Of a DNA stretch of 30,905 nt, positions 30,226-30,905 are shown piece after piece. The position numbers and the translations under genes were made by a program. The notes beneath the pieces were generated by a model. The model saw only the letters and a list, made by a program, of their open reading frames with translations, was not told the origin of the DNA and searched no databases. The DNA is taken from the IMG/VR virus record IMGVR_UViG_3300025141_009279, positions 1-30,905 of that record, one strand, 5' to 3'. This DNA is from a virus. Every line of letters begins with the position of its first letter. The first letter of the stretch is position 1.

Positions 30226-30254
30226 AGTTTATCAAAAATAAGCTGCTTTGTCAA
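30226..30254 (-). promoter_or_regulatory. Sigma-70-type promoter for gp32
   Basis: TTGACA (30249-30254), 17-bp spacer, TAAACT (30226-30231) on the minus strand, just after the stop of the tubulin-like gene. Confidence 0.7.
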
Positions 30255-30261
30255 GAACTAT

Positions 30262-30905
30262 TTACTCTTTTTTTAATTGAATTTGAGAAGTGTATGCTTT
30301 GCAGAATACGTAGTCCTGTTCGTACTCCGTGGGGAAGACCCCGTAAGATACTCGTATGTTTTCTTGAATCTTTGATTTCACCTGACTCTTTATTTTCTTT
30401 ATAAGAGTGCCGTCCTCTTCCAGTCGTTTCTTATTGATAGCATAATAATAACACCTCTCTCTCGTTAAGTCAAGAGAATAAAATAAATTCTCTTCACCAC
30501 TCTCAAGGTCCGCAATCCCAAAGGTGGCAATCCGATTGCACTCCTGAGGTCTTTGTAAAGATCCGATCAAAGGGTTTGAATTCTCAAAGACATTTATCAT
30601 GTGAAGGGTGGAAACAATTATATCATTAAGAGAGTCATAGTATTTTGTAACAGGAATATCTCCCAAGAAATTCTCAACAATGGCGTTGTCCACCAGATAG
30701 ATTCGGTTAAGGGCCGCGGAGCGGGCATACTCTTGCAAGACTCCCCTTAGGAGGCGCTCTTTAAGCTCTCCTTCAACGTTGAGAAGCTCGACATCTGGGC
30801 GCATATATAAGACGCTTGGAGAATATCTTTTAAGTTGCTCCAAAACCCACAAGGTTGCGCCTGGTGTATCTCCGGATCCAGCGACAGCGAAGCAAACTTC
30901 CTCTG
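30262..30905 (-). CDS. Tubulin/FtsZ-like protein, C-terminal fragment (5' end beyond window)
   Basis: The reading frame is open to the window edge, so the gene is cut. The first residues EEVCFAVAGSGDTPGATLWVLEQLKRY occupy the place of the tubulin T4 signature 'fV.aGmGGGTGtGaap..a...k', in a degenerate AGSGD form. Downstream, VLYMRPDVELLNVEG, then ALNRIYLVDN and IPVTKYYDSLNDIIVSTLHMI follow the order of FtsZ segments with the P, E, N and D/N residues around the nucleotide and the T5-T6 loops. The C-terminus is Lys-rich. Phage tubulins such as PhuZ position DNA in the cell. This is pattern inference and another fold is possible. It is followed by the gp32 promoter. Confidence 0.5.
   Translation of the reverse strand, partial: EEVCFAVAGSGDTPGATLWVLEQLKRYSPSVLYMRPDVELLNVEGELKERLLRGVLQEYARSAALNRIYLVDNAIVENFLGDIPVTKYYDSLNDIIVSTLHMINVFENSNPLIGSLQRPQECNRIATFGIADLESGEENLFYSLDLTRERCYYYAINKKRLEEDGTLIKKIKSQVKSKIQENIRVSYGVFPTEYEQDYVFCKAYTSQIQLKKE

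Overview
The window is a stretch of a large tailed bacteriophage genome of the T4-like (myovirus) grade with unusual replication and metabolism genes. The evidence is direct. Nearly all the sequence is coding, every gene I accept lies on the minus strand, and genes overlap by 1-26 bases or sit a few bases apart. The content is viral: gp32-like ssDNA-binding protein, UvsX/RecA, gp41/DnaB-like helicase, T4 RNase H-like flap nuclease, phage DNA N6-adenine methylase, dUTPase, ThyX, deoxynucleoside kinase, endolysin, transglycosylase, two tRNAs and many short unknown proteins of a kind common in marine myoviruses. The host is probably a Gram-negative, probably aquatic bacterium (murein enzymes, a B12-dependent ribonucleotide reductase, Shine-Dalgarno starts and strong sigma-70-type promoters). 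A secreted thrombospondin type-3 repeat protein hints at a myxobacterial or delta-proteobacterial kind of host, but that is only inference.

Layout in the direction of transcription (right to left). 30.9-27.8 kb: a truncated tubulin/FtsZ-like gene, then a promoter and the recombination block gp32, a 153-aa unknown, UvsX/RecA. 27.75-25.6 kb: a promoter abutting a dCMP/cytidine deaminase gene, two small unknowns, the flap nuclease and an Smr-domain protein whose 3' end is tandemly duplicated. 25.5-24.5 kb: a promoter, tRNA-Leu(UAA) and the TSP3 protein. 24.5-23.25 kb: a promoter, a small membrane protein and a ParB-like protein. 23.24-17.8 kb: a promoter, tRNA-Ile(UAU), two small unknowns, replicative helicase, class II ribonucleotide reductase NrdJ and a trypsin-like protease. 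17.8-5.2 kb: a promoter followed by a long overlapping string: 87-aa unknown, GroES, APS-kinase homologue, HxGH adenylyltransferase, ThyX, adenylosuccinate synthetase, transglycosylase, an unknown, a GT-A-like nucleotidyltransferase, DnaE (DNA polymerase III alpha), deoxynucleoside kinase, a PD-(D/E)XK-like protein, dUTPase, adenine methylase, zinc-ribbon protein, IMPDH/GMP-reductase, and two small proteins including a sigma region-4-like one. 4.9-0 kb: more structural or lysis-type genes: an acidic scaffold-like protein, a membrane-anchored protein, a small unknown, ClpP-like protease, PG-binding amidase, a 563-aa unknown and the first 30 codons of GroEL.

How it works together. The phage carries a mosaic replisome (bacterial-type DnaE with T4-type helicase, recombinase, SSB and flap nuclease) supplied by a nucleotide programme (NrdJ, ThyX, dUTPase, deaminase, dNK, GMP-reductase-like enzyme, PurA). 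The last two could together turn GMP into AMP precursor. Protein quality control is also phage-borne (GroEL plus GroES, ClpP-like, trypsin-like).

Six sigma-70-type promoters, each with a TTGAC(A/T) -35 and a -10-like hexamer at exactly 17 bp, punctuate the right half. The left 17 kb has almost none that I can see, apart from one weak candidate. The least explained features are the APS-kinase/adenylyltransferase pair, the secreted TSP3 protein, the short PurA homologue and the duplicated 3' end of the Smr gene. No CRISPR array, insertion sequence, integrase or origin was recognised.
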